This document shows, piece after piece, positions 17,626 to 26,988 of a stretch of DNA of 64,000 nt (position 1 is the first letter of the stretch; each line of letters opens with the position of its first letter). The stretch lies in NCBI RefSeq assembly GCF_003987435.1, contig NZ_PIQG01000001.1, forward strand, positions 682,001 to 746,000, written 5' to 3'. The notes under the pieces are model-generated. The model searched no databases. It was not told the DNA's origin and was given only the letters and a program-made list of their open reading frames with translations. A program made the position numbers and the translations under genes. Source of the DNA: Pseudidiomarina taiwanensis (GTDB taxonomy: Bacteria; Pseudomonadota; Gammaproteobacteria; Enterobacterales; Alteromonadaceae).

Positions 17626-19647
17626 TCAGCCCTGTAACTTCAGTTGTTCGCGTAGCTGAGCAACCTGATCTCTGAGCTCGGCAGCCTTCTCAAACTCAAG
17701 ATCTTGAGCTGCGGCGTACATGGCTTTTTCTGTTTGCTCAAGCTCCGCAACCAAGCTTTTCGTGTCTTTGCGCTGAATCTGATAGCCAACTTTCGGCTCG
17801 GCGGCCTCTGCACGTCCTTTACCTTTGCGGTTCGCGCGGCTGGAGCCAAGGTCCATAACGTCGGTAATCTTCTTATTCAAGCCCTGTGGAGTGATGCCAT
17901 GCTCCTCGTTAAACGCAATTTGCTTAGCGCGGCGACGTTCTGTTTCATCGATGGCACGCTGCATCGAACCTGTGATTCGATCGGCATATAAAATTGCTTT
18001 GCCGTTTACGTTCCGAGCTGCGCGACCAATGGTCTGAATCAAAGACCGGTCAGAACGCAAGAAGCCCTCTTTATCCGCATCAAGAATGGCGACTAAACTG
18101 ACTTCGGGCATGTCTAAACCTTCCCTTAAGAGGTTGATACCCACCAATACGTCAAACTCGCCTAAGCGCAGGTCACGAATGATTTCCATCCGCTCAACAG
18201 TATCGATATCGGAGTGAAGGTAGCGCACCCGCACCCCATGTTCATCCAAGTAATCGCTTAAATCTTCGGCCATTTTCTTGGTTAAGGTGGTCGCGAGCAC
18301 ACGCTCATTTCGCTCGACCCGTAACCGCACTTCCGACATTAAATCATCCACCTGACTGCCGACTGGACGAATCTCTATTTCAGGGTCGACCAAACCGGTC
18401 GGTCGGACGACCTGCTCGACGACTTCACCGGCAGACTTTTCCAACTCATAGCGACCTGGCGTTGCCGACACATAAATAGCCTGCGGCATAATCGCCTCAA
18501 ACTCTTCAAATTTAAGTGGTCGGTTATCCAGCGCTGACGGTAATCGGAAGCCATAATTCACTAAGTTTTCTTTGCGCGAGCGGTCACCTTTATACATGGC
18601 CCCCACCTGCGATACCGTCACATGAGACTCATCAATAATCATCAACGCATCGTCAGGCAGATAATCTAGTAGCGTTGGCGGTGGTTCACCCGGAGCTCGC
18701 CCAGATAAATAACGTGAATAGTTTTCAATCCCCGAGCAGTACCCCAGCTCAAGCATCATCTCGATATCAAATTGCGTGCGCTGTGAGATCCGTTGTTCTT
18801 CGAGTAATTTATTGTTAGCCAGCAGCTCTTCGCGTCTTAACTTCAGCTCTTCTTTGATCGAATCGACCGCTTTTAAGAGCGTTTCGCGCGGGGTGACATA
18901 GTGAGTTTTAGGGTAAATCGTTGCCCGAGCGACATCGGCTTGGGTGACCTGGCCGGTGAGCGGTTCGAAAAAGCTAATTCGATCAATTTCATTGTCAAAC
19001 AGCTCGACTCGCACCGCCAGTTGCTCTGATTCTGCCGGAAAAATATCAATGACTTCACCCCGCACGCGGTAGGTTGCGCGCTCAAATGCGGCATCGTTAC
19101 GGGTATACTGGAGTTGCGCAAGCCGGCGCAAGATATCGCGTTGATCGATAATATCCCCGCGTCTCAAATGCAGCATCATGCTCATATAGGCATCAGGATC
19201 ACCCAAACCATAAATACATGACACCGATGCCACCAACACGACATCCCGGCGCTCTAACAAAGCTTTGGTTGCCGACAAACGCATTTGCTCAATGTGCTCG
19301 TTGATCGATGCGTCTTTCTCAATGAAGGTATCGGTGGTGGGCACATAAGCTTCGGGTTGATAGTAATCGTAGTAAGAAACAAAGTACTCCACCGCATTAT
19401 TGGGGAAGAACTCTTTCATCTCGCCATATAGTTGCGCTGCCAAGGTTTTATTGTGAGCAAGGATCAAGGTGGGCCGTTGGAGTTTCTCAATCACGTTGGC
19501 CATAGTGAAGGTCTTTCCCGACCCCGTCACCCCCAACAAGGTTTGTTGCGCGATCCCCGCTTCGAGATTATCCACCAATTGCTCAATCGCCCGGGGTTGA
19601 TCTCCGGCCGGTTGATAATCTGACTTTAATTCAAATGCGCGCGCCAT
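17626..19647 (-). CDS. uvrB: Excinuclease ABC subunit B
   Basis: A 673-residue damage-recognition subunit of nucleotide excision repair. Visible are Walker A Gly-Val-Thr-Gly-Ser-Gly-Lys-Thr-Phe, the beta-hairpin [10 protein letters not shown] that clamps DNA, helicase motif Asp-Glu-Ser-His, motif VI Gln-Thr-Ile-Gly-Arg-Ala-Ala-Arg, and the C-terminal UVR domain for UvrC contact. The open frame extends 17 codons upstream, but ATG 19647 follows GAGGAG and gives the family N-terminus. It starts 11 bases after the MATE gene stop. No SOS-box palindrome was recognised nearby, so transcription may come from upstream of the MATE gene. Confidence 0.97.
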   Translation of the reverse strand: MARAFELKSDYQPAGDQPRAIEQLVDNLEAGIAQQTLLGVTGSGKTFTMANVIEKLQRPTLILAHNKTLAAQLYGEMKEFFPNNAVEYFVSYYDYYQPEAYVPTTDTFIEKDASINEHIEQMRLSATKALLERRDVVLVASVSCIYGLGDPDAYMSMMLHLRRGDIIDQRDILRRLAQLQYTRNDAAFERATYRVRGEVIDIFPAESEQLAVRVELFDNEIDRISFFEPLTGQVTQADVARATIYPKTHYVTPRETLLKAVDSIKEELKLRREELLANNKLLEEQRISQRTQFDIEMMLELGYCSGIENYSRYLSGRAPGEPPPTLLDYLPDDALMIIDESHVTVSQVGAMYKGDRSRKENLVNYGFRLPSALDNRPLKFEEFEAIMPQAIYVSATPGRYELEKSAGEVVEQVVRPTGLVDPEIEIRPVGSQVDDLMSEVRLRVERNERVLATTLTKKMAEDLSDYLDEHGVRVRYLHSDIDTVERMEIIRDLRLGEFDVLVGINLLREGLDMPEVSLVAILDADKEGFLRSDRSLIQTIGRAARNVNGKAILYADRITGSMQRAIDETERRRAKQIAFNEEHGITPQGLNKKITDVMDLGSSRANRKGKGRAEAAEPKVGYQIQRKDTKSLVAELEQTEKAMYAAAQDLEFEKAAELRDQVAQLREQLKLQG

Positions 19648-19658
19648 AAACTCCTCGA

Positions 19659-21011
19659 CTAGCTCGTTTGGGCCTGAAGTAAACGTTGTTGGAACCAAAA
19701 GTATGCAAATACCGCGGTTAAACAGTTTGCGATCACCCCTCCCCAGAACAACCCCGGAATATCAGCAAGTACCGCACCAAGATAACTTAATGGCACAAAC
19801 ATCACGAATAACCGAATAATGCTCAAACTCAATGCCGCGAGCGGTTGATGTAGGGCGTTAAAACTCGAGTTAGAGAGGATAATAATGCCCTGCACACCAT
19901 ACCCAAGTGGCATGATGTATAAGAATAAACGGATGATTCGCGCGACTTCTGGATCGTCCGTAAAAGCAGCAGCAATCCATGGTGAGAAGGCAATCAGAAT
20001 GATATAAATCGCTAATTGCACCACAATGATGCTCTGCAGTGCAGTTTTATAAGCAGCGGCCACGCGGTCAAACGCGTGGGCACCAAAATTCTGACTAATC
20101 AGAGGCGGCAGCGACATGGACAGTGCCAACACCACCACACTCGCCAACGATTCTAACCGAGTGCCGACGCCAAAGGCCGCCACAGCAGGTGCGCCATAGC
20201 CGGCGATGATTGCGGTGACCACTCCCATCGCAATTGGGGTGAGCATATTTGCCCCGGCCGCGGGCAGACCAATACTTAAAATTCGTTGCGCTGAACTGAC
20301 AAAGCGGGCCCCAGTTGGCGCTCGAAAACTGATTAATTGCTTGTAGCGCAAATACCAAAGAACGAGCCAAACACCTATCGCCCAGGAAATCACACTGGCC
20401 AACGCAGCGCCTTGAATACCGAGTGCGGGGATAGGGCCGAGCCCGAAAATTAAAATAGGGTCAAGAATCGCATTCATCAGCCCACCAGAGGCCATGATCA
20501 ACGAGGGTGTGCGCGTATCGCCATTGGCTCGCAGCACCGCATTACCGACCATCGGCATCACCAATAACACCGCGCCCAAATACCAAAGTTCCATGTAGTC
20601 GCGGATATAAGGCAGCAAATGAGGTTGTGCTTGGAGGGCATGAAACACGGGATCTATGGTGAAATAACCGACCAATGCTAACAAACCAACCAAGATCGCG
20701 GCGACGGCAAGTGCGACCATCCCATCAAATTGCGCTTGCTCGGTTTCCGCACCGCCACGCTTGCGCGCGATCACCGCACTGGTGCCGATACCAAGCCCAA
20801 TACTTAAGCTCACGACCGTGAAAGTAACCGGAAAGGTAAAGCTAACCGCAGCAAGCGGATCGGTGCCGAGCATACCGATAAAAAAGGTATCGACCACATT
20901 AAACGAAATCAGCGTCAGCACCCCAATGATCACCGGCCACGTAAGACGCCAGAGCGTTTGTGGGATCGGCTCATGCAGTAATGATGATGGTGCTGATGTA
21001 GTACGACTCAT
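19659..21011 (-). CDS. MATE family efflux transporter
   Basis: A 450-residue polytopic protein with about 12 hydrophobic segments in two homologous halves, of the multidrug and toxic compound extrusion family. The N-terminus has Trp-Pro-Val-Ile-Ile-Gly-Val-Leu and [10 protein letters not shown], the typical first-helix pattern. It probably exports cationic compounds using Na+ or H+. The closeness to uvrB (11 bases) suggests cotranscription, a loose parallel to dinF beside lexA in E. coli. The substrate is unknown. Confidence 0.9.
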   Translation of the reverse strand: MSRTTSAPSSLLHEPIPQTLWRLTWPVIIGVLTLISFNVVDTFFIGMLGTDPLAAVSFTFPVTFTVVSLSIGLGIGTSAVIARKRGGAETEQAQFDGMVALAVAAILVGLLALVGYFTIDPVFHALQAQPHLLPYIRDYMELWYLGAVLLVMPMVGNAVLRANGDTRTPSLIMASGGLMNAILDPILIFGLGPIPALGIQGAALASVISWAIGVWLVLWYLRYKQLISFRAPTGARFVSSAQRILSIGLPAAGANMLTPIAMGVVTAIIAGYGAPAVAAFGVGTRLESLASVVVLALSMSLPPLISQNFGAHAFDRVAAAYKTALQSIIVVQLAIYIILIAFSPWIAAAFTDDPEVARIIRLFLYIMPLGYGVQGIIILSNSSFNALHQPLAALSLSIIRLFVMFVPLSYLGAVLADIPGLFWGGVIANCLTAVFAYFWFQQRLLQAQTS

Positions 21012-21191
21012 GAATTGCGTTTCCTAACCGAATTGATGCGCAACAAGACGCCTCAAATTTGCGCCAGAAAATTGCGCCAAACAGTGTAGCGGAATCTCTG
21101 CTGTGATGCTACGCAAACGCATTGCCAACATAGACAAGTTATGCCGCAAACCGTATCATTGGATCATTCGTTTTAAGGAAAGGATCGCACC

Positions 21192-22376
21192 GTGAAATAC
21201 CCTTTGTCTGACCGCATCAATGCAATTCAACCATCTCCCACTCTGGCTGTCTCGCAAAAGGCTGCCGAACTTCGTGCAGCGGGTCACGATGTGATCGGTC
21301 TTGGGGTTGGCGAACCCGATTTTGATACGCCCGAGTTTGTCAAAGTTGCCGCCAAGGCAGCGATTGACGCAGGCCACACTAAATATACTGCAGTCGACGG
21401 TATTCCAGAGCTCAAGCAAGCCATCATTGCCAAATTACAGCGCGACAACCAACTCAGTTACGCAGCCAACGAAATATTGGTCTCCGCAGGCGGTAAACAC
21501 AGCATCTTTAACTTACTGAGTGTCTGGCTTAATCCCGGCGATGAAGTCATTATTCCGGCTCCCTACTGGGTCTCGTATCCAGATATGACGCGCTTGGTTG
21601 GAGCGACTCCAGTCATTGTCTCAGCAGGTTTTGAGCAAAACTACAAAATCAATGCTGCGCAGCTTGCGGCGGCGATTACTCCAAAAACCAAATTGCTGTT
21701 CCTTAATAGTCCATCGAATCCTACCGGTGTCGCATACAGCGCCGCCGAACTTGCTGAACTGGCTGAAGTGCTACGTGCCCATCCGCAGGTCCTGGTTGCT
21801 ACCGACGATATGTATGAACACATTTTGTGGAGTCAGGAGTCTTTCCATAACATCGCTATGGTCGCCCCCGACCTAAAAGATCGAATTGTGGTGTTATCAG
21901 GGGTATCAAAAGCTTATGCGATGACTGGCTGGCGGATTGGCTATGCTGCAGGGCCTGCACCGCTCATTGCGGCGATGAAGAAAATGCAATCACAAACCAC
22001 CTCGAACCCAACCAGCATTAGCCAATATGCGGCAACAGCGGCCTTAAACGGTGACCAATCTTGTATTGGCGAGATGGTTCAAGCCTTTAAAGCTCGTCAT
22101 GATTACTTAGTCGATGCGGTCAATCAAATTCCAGGCATGAAGTGTATCGCGGGCGATGGCACCTTCTATTGCTTCGCTAATGTCGAAGGACTCATGCAAG
22201 CCAAACACTGTGATTCTGACGTCGCCTTGTGTGAACTTATTCTTACTGAAGCAAAAGTCGCGTTAGTCCCTGGTTCTGCATTTGGCGCACCGGGTCATTG
22301 TCGTTTTTCTTTTGCCACCGATTTAGACACTCTTAAAGCTGCGGTGAGTCGTATTTCTGAATTTGCCCGCGCTTAA
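21192..22376 (+). CDS. aspC: PLP-dependent aspartate-type aminotransferase (class I, subgroup Ib)
   Basis: A 394-residue fold-type I aminotransferase. It resembles the Bacillus/Thermus-type aspartate aminotransferases rather than E. coli AspC: Gly-Val-Gly-Glu-Pro-Asp-Phe-Asp-Thr-Pro (38-47), Asn-Ser-Pro-Ser-Asn-Pro-Thr-Gly, the PLP lysine in Ser-Gly-Val-Ser-Lys-Ala-Tyr-Ala-Met-Thr-Gly-Trp-Arg, and a C-terminal substrate-binding Arg in Cys-Arg-Phe-Ser-Phe-Ala. It likely interconverts aspartate and glutamate keto acids, although prephenate or aromatic specificity cannot be excluded. The start is GTG with an upstream AAGGAAAGG. A hairpin terminator follows. Confidence 0.88.
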   Translation: MKYPLSDRINAIQPSPTLAVSQKAAELRAAGHDVIGLGVGEPDFDTPEFVKVAAKAAIDAGHTKYTAVDGIPELKQAIIAKLQRDNQLSYAANEILVSAGGKHSIFNLLSVWLNPGDEVIIPAPYWVSYPDMTRLVGATPVIVSAGFEQNYKINAAQLAAAITPKTKLLFLNSPSNPTGVAYSAAELAELAEVLRAHPQVLVATDDMYEHILWSQESFHNIAMVAPDLKDRIVVLSGVSKAYAMTGWRIGYAAGPAPLIAAMKKMQSQTTSNPTSISQYAATAALNGDQSCIGEMVQAFKARHDYLVDAVNQIPGMKCIAGDGTFYCFANVEGLMQAKHCDSDVALCELILTEAKVALVPGSAFGAPGHCRFSFATDLDTLKAAVSRISEFARA

Positions 22377-22390
22377 CTTCAGTTGAAACG

Positions 22391-22415
22391 TCCCAACCCA
22401 CTATCTGGGTTGGGA
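22391..22415 (+). terminator. Intrinsic terminator after the aminotransferase gene
   Basis: TCCCAACCCA (22391-22400) and TGGGTTGGGA (22406-22415) form a perfect 10-bp stem with a 5-base loop, followed by a T-rich but interrupted tail. It lies 14 bases after the stop codon. Confidence 0.75.
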
Positions 22416-22849
22416 TTTCCTCATTTTATGCACGATTTTGGTGCAATTTTCGCTTTAGAAAAATAAGAAATACACAAGTATGACAATATCGTCATAAAGC
22501 CGATGAATTTTCCTAAAAAAATCTACCTGCATTTCATCGCATTTTTATAAATTACTGATTTTTAATTACTTTATTTTTATGAGCTAATATTTGAGCAACC
22601 GCTTCAATCGCCCAAAAAGCGCGATTTTACGCGTATCTCACAGAGTCATTCACAGGGTTATCCACAGATTTAGTGGATAAGATCGTCTAGCCCACAAAAA
22701 ATGGGAAGTTCGCAGATTTGTGGATAAAAATAGCGGTCATTGACTATGATCAACCTCATAGTTTTCGCAAAAATAATTTCTTGACTTCACGCTACCGCCC
22801 ACGGTTGTTGATAAAACGTCCAAACGCACATTTTTGCGCATCTCAACTA
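22416..22849. other. Long AT-rich non-coding region with DnaA-box-like cluster
   Basis: About 430 bases without a credible gene. The left half (about 22430-22600) is very AT-rich and includes an 18-base inverted repeat, TATGAC (22479-22484), six bases, GTCATA (22491-22496). The right half has 9-mers resembling DnaA boxes: TTATCCACA on plus at 22658-22666 (perfect), TTATCCACT on minus at 22672-22680, TTATCCACA on minus at 22719-22727 (perfect), and TTATCAACA on minus at 22806-22814. Only two GATC sites are seen, and no dnaA, dnaN or mnmG is nearby, so I do not call it oriC. It may be a DnaA-binding (datA/DARS-like) locus; that is inference. Confidence 0.55.
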
Positions 22850-22878
22850 TTGACAGCGCGCGCTGTCGCCATTAACAT
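22850..22878 (+). promoter_or_regulatory. Promoter of the tRNA-Asn pair with embedded palindrome
   Basis: TTGACA (22850-22855) and TAACAT (22873-22878) are 17 bases apart, with a GC-rich stretch before the tRNA. A perfect 16-base palindrome, GACAGCGCGCGCTGTC (22852-22867), overlaps the -35 box and fills most of the spacer, where a bound protein would block RNA polymerase. Confidence 0.65.
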
Positions 22879-22899
22879 TCGCTCCCGTTGTGAAGCTGT

Positions 22900-22976
22900 T
22901 CCCCAGTAGCTCAGTTGGTTAGAGCGGTGGACTGTTAATCCATGTGTCGTTGGTTCGAATCCAACCTGGGGAGCCA
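22900..22976 (+). tRNA. tRNA-Asn (GTT), copy 1
   Basis: A 77-base cloverleaf with encoded CCA; anticodon loop CTGTTAA gives anticodon GTT. Acceptor stem TCCCCAG/CTGGGGA pairs perfectly. The opposite strand holds a false open frame often mis-annotated as protein. Confidence 0.96.
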
Positions 22977-23004
22977 CTCCCTGCCTCACAGCGCCAATCT
23001 CGAT

Positions 23005-23081
23005 TCCCCAGTAGCTCAGTTGGTTAGAGCGGTGGACTGTTAATCCATGTGTCGTTGGTTCGAATCCAACCTGGGGAGCCA
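23005..23081 (+). tRNA. tRNA-Asn (GTT), copy 2
   Basis: A 77-base tRNA identical to the copy 28 bases upstream, presumably from the same precursor. The rsx promoter lies about 50 bases downstream. Confidence 0.96.
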
Positions 23082-23128
23082 CCTTCTGCAAGACCCCGAA
23101 AAAAGCCAAAAACCTTACCATTCCTCGG

Positions 23129-23157
23129 TTGTTTCATCCGCCTAAAGGTACGATAAT
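23129..23157 (+). promoter_or_regulatory. Putative rsx operon promoter
   Basis: TTGTTT (23129-23134) and GATAAT (23152-23157) with 17-base spacing, 35 bases upstream of the rsxA start codon. Confidence 0.55.
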
Positions 23158-23191
23158 ACTCCTATCGATTAATGCCGAATGAGAGCGAAGC

Positions 23192-23776
23192 ATGGGTGAT
23201 TACCTGCTGCTGTTGGTTGCAACAGTACTGGTCAACAATTTTGTTTTGGTGAAATTCCTCGGATTGTGCCCATTTATGGGGGTCTCGAGTAAGTTAGAGA
23301 CGGCAATCGGAATGTCGGCTGCGACCACCTTCGTGCTCACACTCGCTTCAGTCTGCAGCTACTTAGTCAACCAATATATCCTCGAGCCGCTAAATCTTGG
23401 TGCGTTACAGACGCTGAGTTTTATTTTGGTTATCGCGGTGGTGGTGCAATTTACGGAAATGGTCGTGCACAAAACCAGTCCGACTTTGTACCGTTTGCTC
23501 GGTATTTTCCTGCCCCTGATTACCACAAACTGTGCGGTGCTTGGGGTCGCGCTACTGAATATCAACGAACAGCATAATTTCATCGAGTCGATCATCTATG
23601 GGCTCGGCGCTGCACTGGGCTTTTCACTGGTGTTGATTCTATTTTCTGCGCTGCGTGAGCGGTTAGCCGCCGCTGATGTGCCCGTTTCCTTCCGTGGTGC
23701 AGCGATTGCGATGATTACTGCCGGCTTGATGTCGCTGGCATTCATGGGCTTTAGCGGTTTGGTGACAACAGCATGA
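23192..23776 (+). CDS. rsxA: Electron transport complex subunit RsxA/RnfA
   Basis: A 194-residue inner-membrane subunit with six hydrophobic segments. It contains [10 protein letters not shown] near residue 22 and [10 protein letters not shown] near 107; the paired cysteines in the two inverted repeats are thought to bind an iron-sulfur cluster with RsxE. The Rnf/Rsx complex couples ferredoxin:NAD redox to ion movement; in E. coli it also keeps SoxR reduced. It is the first of ten genes on this strand with mostly 4-base overlaps. Confidence 0.96.
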   Translation: MGDYLLLLVATVLVNNFVLVKFLGLCPFMGVSSKLETAIGMSAATTFVLTLASVCSYLVNQYILEPLNLGALQTLSFILVIAVVVQFTEMVVHKTSPTLYRLLGIFLPLITTNCAVLGVALLNINEQHNFIESIIYGLGAALGFSLVLILFSALRERLAAADVPVSFRGAAIAMITAGLMSLAFMGFSGLVTTA

Positions 23777-24330
23777 GTTTGGTGACCGGACTCCTCGTTT
23801 TCGCGGGCTTAGCGCTTATCTTTGGGCTGATCCTCGGCTTCGCTGCAGTGCGCTTTAAAGTTGAGAGTGATCCTATTGTCGATCAAATCGACGCAATTCT
23901 GCCGCAAACACAGTGCGGTCAATGTGGTTATCCAGGCTGTCGGCCTTATGCTGAGGCAATCGCCAACGGCGATGAAATCAATAAATGCCCACCCGGTGGT
24001 GAAGCCACAATTAAAAAATTAGCAGACTTGATGGGGGTTGAAGCCAAGCCTCTCGATAGCGCGCATGGTGAAGAAAGTGTGAAAAAAGTTGCGGTCATTC
24101 GCGAAGACGAATGCATCGGCTGCACCAAGTGTATTCAAGCGTGTCCTGTCGATGCAATTTTAGGTGCCGCCAAGCAAATGCATACGGTCATCGCCCACGA
24201 ATGCACCGGCTGTGATTTATGTGTCGAGCCCTGCCCTGTCGATTGCATCGACATGGTTCCGGTCACCCCAAAAACTGAAACCTGGCAGTGGGATTTACAA
24301 CAAATTCCCGTCAAAGTAGTGGAGTCGTAA
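23773..24330 (+). CDS. rsxB: Electron transport complex iron-sulfur subunit RsxB/RnfB
   Basis: A 185-residue subunit with an N-terminal membrane anchor (about residues 5-25), then Cys-Gly-Gln-Cys-Gly-Tyr-Pro-Gly-Cys and a later Cys-Pro-Pro-Gly-Gly (one 4Fe-4S site), and two ferredoxin motifs, [12 protein letters not shown] and [12 protein letters not shown]. It is the electron entry subunit. The start overlaps rsxA by 4 bases. Confidence 0.96.
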   Translation: MSLVTGLLVFAGLALIFGLILGFAAVRFKVESDPIVDQIDAILPQTQCGQCGYPGCRPYAEAIANGDEINKCPPGGEATIKKLADLMGVEAKPLDSAHGEESVKKVAVIREDECIGCTKCIQACPVDAILGAAKQMHTVIAHECTGCDLCVEPCPVDCIDMVPVTPKTETWQWDLQQIPVKVVES

Positions 24331-24334
24331 GCCT

Positions 24335-25930
24335 GTGAGTGACGCAATGAAAACTAGCCTCACCCATCAGTTATGGACATTCCCAGGTGGGATTCATCCA
24401 CCTGAGCGTAAAGATTTGTCCAATCAGGTTGCAATTGCAACACTGCCACTCAGCTCAGTGTATCGAGTTCCGATAAAACAACACTCAGGCGCCGCTGGCC
24501 CCATCATCGTCAGTCCGGGTGACAAAGTATTAAGAGGCCAACCGTTAACCGCTGCAGAGTTGCCAGGACAACTCCCTGTGCATGCGCCGACCTCAGGCAC
24601 CATCGCTAAAATCGGACCTGGACGCGTTGCCCACCCGTCAGGTTTACCGGATACTTTGATCGAAATTAACGCAGACGGTGCGGATCAGCGGCAAACGCTC
24701 GAGCCAATTGGCGATTATCAGGCATTTAGCGCCGCCGACTTAATTACCCGCATCACCGCCGCAGGAATTGCTGGGCTCGGTGGTGCAGGTTTTCCGACGG
24801 CGCAAAAATTAAATCAACAGCGTCCGCTTGAAGCGCTGATTATCAATGGGGTCGAATGCGAACCCTACATCACAGCTGACGATCGTTTAATGCGCGAGCA
24901 TGCCCTCGATATTTGCCGTGGGACCATGATTTTGCTGCATATTGTCAACTGTGAGCGAGCTATCTTGGCGATTGAAGATAACAAGCCCGAGGCTGTGGCC
25001 AGTTTTACCGCGGTGCTGAATGAGTTTCCAGCCATCGAATTACGGGTAATTCCAACCAAATACCCATCTGGTGGTGAGAAGCAGCTTATTCAAATTTTAA
25101 CCGGACGCCAAGTTCCAAGTCGTGGCTTACCTATTGACCTTGGTTTCTTGATGCAAAACGTCGGCACTGCTTATGCCGTTGCACGCGCAGTAGAGCATGG
25201 CGAAGTTCTTGATCAACGGGTCGTAACCGTCACCGGTGAAAACGTTGACAAACCAGGTAATTATTGGGTTCGACTCGGCACTCCGGTAGCGGATCTCCTT
25301 GCCCATACAGGCTTCCGCGCTGAGCCTCAACAACGAGTGATTATGGGCGGCCCCATGATGGGCTTCACCCTCCCCGATTTAACCGTACCGATCGTCAAAA
25401 TAAGTAACTGCGTGCTGGTCCCAAGTACCCAAGAACTTGAACCAGCGCAGACTGAGATGCCGTGTATCCGTTGTGGTGCCTGTGCCGATGTTTGTCCTGC
25501 ACAATTGCTGCCCCAACAATTACAGTGGCTGGCGAAAGCAAAAGATTATGACGGGCTTGAGCAGCAGAACTTATTCGATTGTATTGAGTGTGGTGCCTGT
25601 GCCTACGTTTGCCCCAGTGAAATTCCACTGGTGCACTACTATCGCAAAGCCAAAGCTGAAGTGCGCACTATTGCCCGCGAAAAGGCCCAAGCTGAAGTCG
25701 CACGGCAACGCTTTGAAGCGCGTAAAGAGCGTCTCGAGCGCGAAAAGCAAGAACGCTTAGAGCGCCACCGACAAGCAGCTGAAGCGCGTAAGAAGGCACA
25801 AGCAGAGGCCCAACAGCAAGGCGCCCCGAATCCACAAGATGCGGTGCAGGCCGCCATCGCTCGGGCAAAAGCCCGCAAAGCTGCACTGGCAGCTGCCAAA
25901 GCTAAACAAGAGGACGATTCATCCGCATGA
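24335..25930 (+). CDS. rsxC: Electron transport complex subunit RsxC/RnfC
   Basis: A 531-residue peripheral subunit thought to bind NADH and FMN. It has a Gly-Gly-Ile-His-Pro-Pro-Glu N-terminal segment, a Gly-Leu-Gly-Gly-Ala-Gly-Phe-Pro-Thr nucleotide loop near residue 148, two ferredoxin motifs (Cys-Ile-Arg-Cys-Gly-Ala-Cys-Ala-Asp-Val-Cys-Pro and Cys-Ile-Glu-Cys-Gly-Ala-Cys-Ala-Tyr-Val-Cys-Pro) around 375-425, and an Ala/Lys/Glu-rich helical tail (about 440-531). The tail is much shorter than the repeat-rich extension of E. coli RsxC (740 residues). The GTG start has a GGAG ten bases upstream; ATG 24347 is a less well-placed alternative. Confidence 0.94.
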   Translation: MSDAMKTSLTHQLWTFPGGIHPPERKDLSNQVAIATLPLSSVYRVPIKQHSGAAGPIIVSPGDKVLRGQPLTAAELPGQLPVHAPTSGTIAKIGPGRVAHPSGLPDTLIEINADGADQRQTLEPIGDYQAFSAADLITRITAAGIAGLGGAGFPTAQKLNQQRPLEALIINGVECEPYITADDRLMREHALDICRGTMILLHIVNCERAILAIEDNKPEAVASFTAVLNEFPAIELRVIPTKYPSGGEKQLIQILTGRQVPSRGLPIDLGFLMQNVGTAYAVARAVEHGEVLDQRVVTVTGENVDKPGNYWVRLGTPVADLLAHTGFRAEPQQRVIMGGPMMGFTLPDLTVPIVKISNCVLVPSTQELEPAQTEMPCIRCGACADVCPAQLLPQQLQWLAKAKDYDGLEQQNLFDCIECGACAYVCPSEIPLVHYYRKAKAEVRTIAREKAQAEVARQRFEARKERLEREKQERLERHRQAAEARKKAQAEAQQQGAPNPQDAVQAAIARAKARKAALAAAKAKQEDDSSA

Positions 25931-26988
25931 CATTTAAGTTAGCTGCCTCGCCCCATACCCATCAAAAGCGCTCGACTCAACAAGTCATGCGTTGGGTCTA
26001 TCTGTGCATGATTCCCGGCATTATTTTGCACCACTACTTCTTTGGTGCCGGCGTATGGTTACAAATGCTGTTGGCACTTATCGTCGGGCTTAGCGCTGAA
26101 GCTATCGCAGTTAAGCTTCGTGGCCGCTCAATTCGCACGGTTTGGCGCGACCATACCACTGTGGTCACCGCATTACTGTTAGCGGTAAGTATTCCCAGTT
26201 TAGCGCCATGGTGGGTGATCAGTATTGGCATGATCTTCGCCATTGTCGTCGTCAAGCAAGTGTATGGTGGGGTTGGCCAGAACCTATTTAATCCTGCCAT
26301 GGCGGGTTATGTGGTGCTGCTGATTTCCTTCCCAGTACAAATGAGCAGTTGGCCGCTGGCAACTGAACTGGCCCAGCAACGAGTTGATTTAAGTACCGCT
26401 GCCAGCCTCATTTTTAGCGGCTATACTCCAGCTGGCTACAGCCTTGAGCAATTGCGCATGGGAGTCGATGGACTAACCATGGCGACTCCGCTCGATGCCC
26501 TACGGAACGGTCTCACTGCGCAATTTACCACACCAGAAATTTTTGCCAGCCAGGCCATTTTTGGTGCAGTCGGTGGAATCGGCTGGGGTTGGTTAAATCT
26601 CGCTTGGCTTGCTGGTGGGTTAATCTTAGTGCAGCAACGTATCATCAGTTGGCATATCCCAGTTGGCGTCCTACTTGGCCTCGCGGTGCCTGCGGCTATT
26701 TTTCAGTTGTTTAATCCAGATACGTCGATCCCAGTCTCCATTCATTTGCTCAGCGGTGCCACCATGTTGGGGGCGTTCTTTATTGCTACCGACCCGGTGA
26801 GTGCGGCAACTTCGAATCGCGGTCGACTCTGGTTTGGGCTGTTAATTGGAGTGCTGGTATTTATCATTCGTAGTTTCGGTGGCTATCCAGATGGCATGGC
26901 ATTTGCGGTGCTATTGGCGAATATGTGTGTGCCGATCATTGATAAATATACGCAACCCATTGCCTATGGACATGGAGGTAAATCATGA
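25927..26988 (+). CDS. rsxD: Electron transport complex subunit RsxD/RnfD
   Basis: A 353-residue membrane subunit of the NqrB/RnfD family with about ten hydrophobic segments. The flavinylation motif Ser-Gly-Ala-Thr-Met near residue 278 carries the threonine expected to bind FMN covalently through phosphate; Asn-Leu-Phe-Asn-Pro-Ala-Met near 119 is also typical. It overlaps rsxC and rsxG by 4 bases each. Confidence 0.96.
   Translation: MTFKLAASPHTHQKRSTQQVMRWVYLCMIPGIILHHYFFGAGVWLQMLLALIVGLSAEAIAVKLRGRSIRTVWRDHTTVVTALLLAVSIPSLAPWWVISIGMIFAIVVVKQVYGGVGQNLFNPAMAGYVVLLISFPVQMSSWPLATELAQQRVDLSTAASLIFSGYTPAGYSLEQLRMGVDGLTMATPLDALRNGLTAQFTTPEIFASQAIFGAVGGIGWGWLNLAWLAGGLILVQQRIISWHIPVGVLLGLAVPAAIFQLFNPDTSIPVSIHLLSGATMLGAFFIATDPVSAATSNRGRLWFGLLIGVLVFIIRSFGGYPDGMAFAVLLANMCVPIIDKYTQPIAYGHGGKS

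Noticed and set aside
19659-21011. The two MATE genes as a recent duplication
   Set aside because: The proteins (19659-21011 and 50888-52294) differ throughout and belong to different subgroups, so they are independent paralogues.
22416-22849. Chromosomal replication origin (oriC)
   Set aside because: Although it has DnaA boxes and an AT-rich part, there are few GATC sites and no dnaA, dnaN, mnmG or parAB genes nearby; kept only as a DnaA-box cluster.
22843-23121. Minus-strand 92-residue open frame over the tRNA-Asn pair
   Set aside because: It is the antisense of two tRNA genes, a well-known false protein; the repeated peptide simply mirrors the duplicated tRNA.
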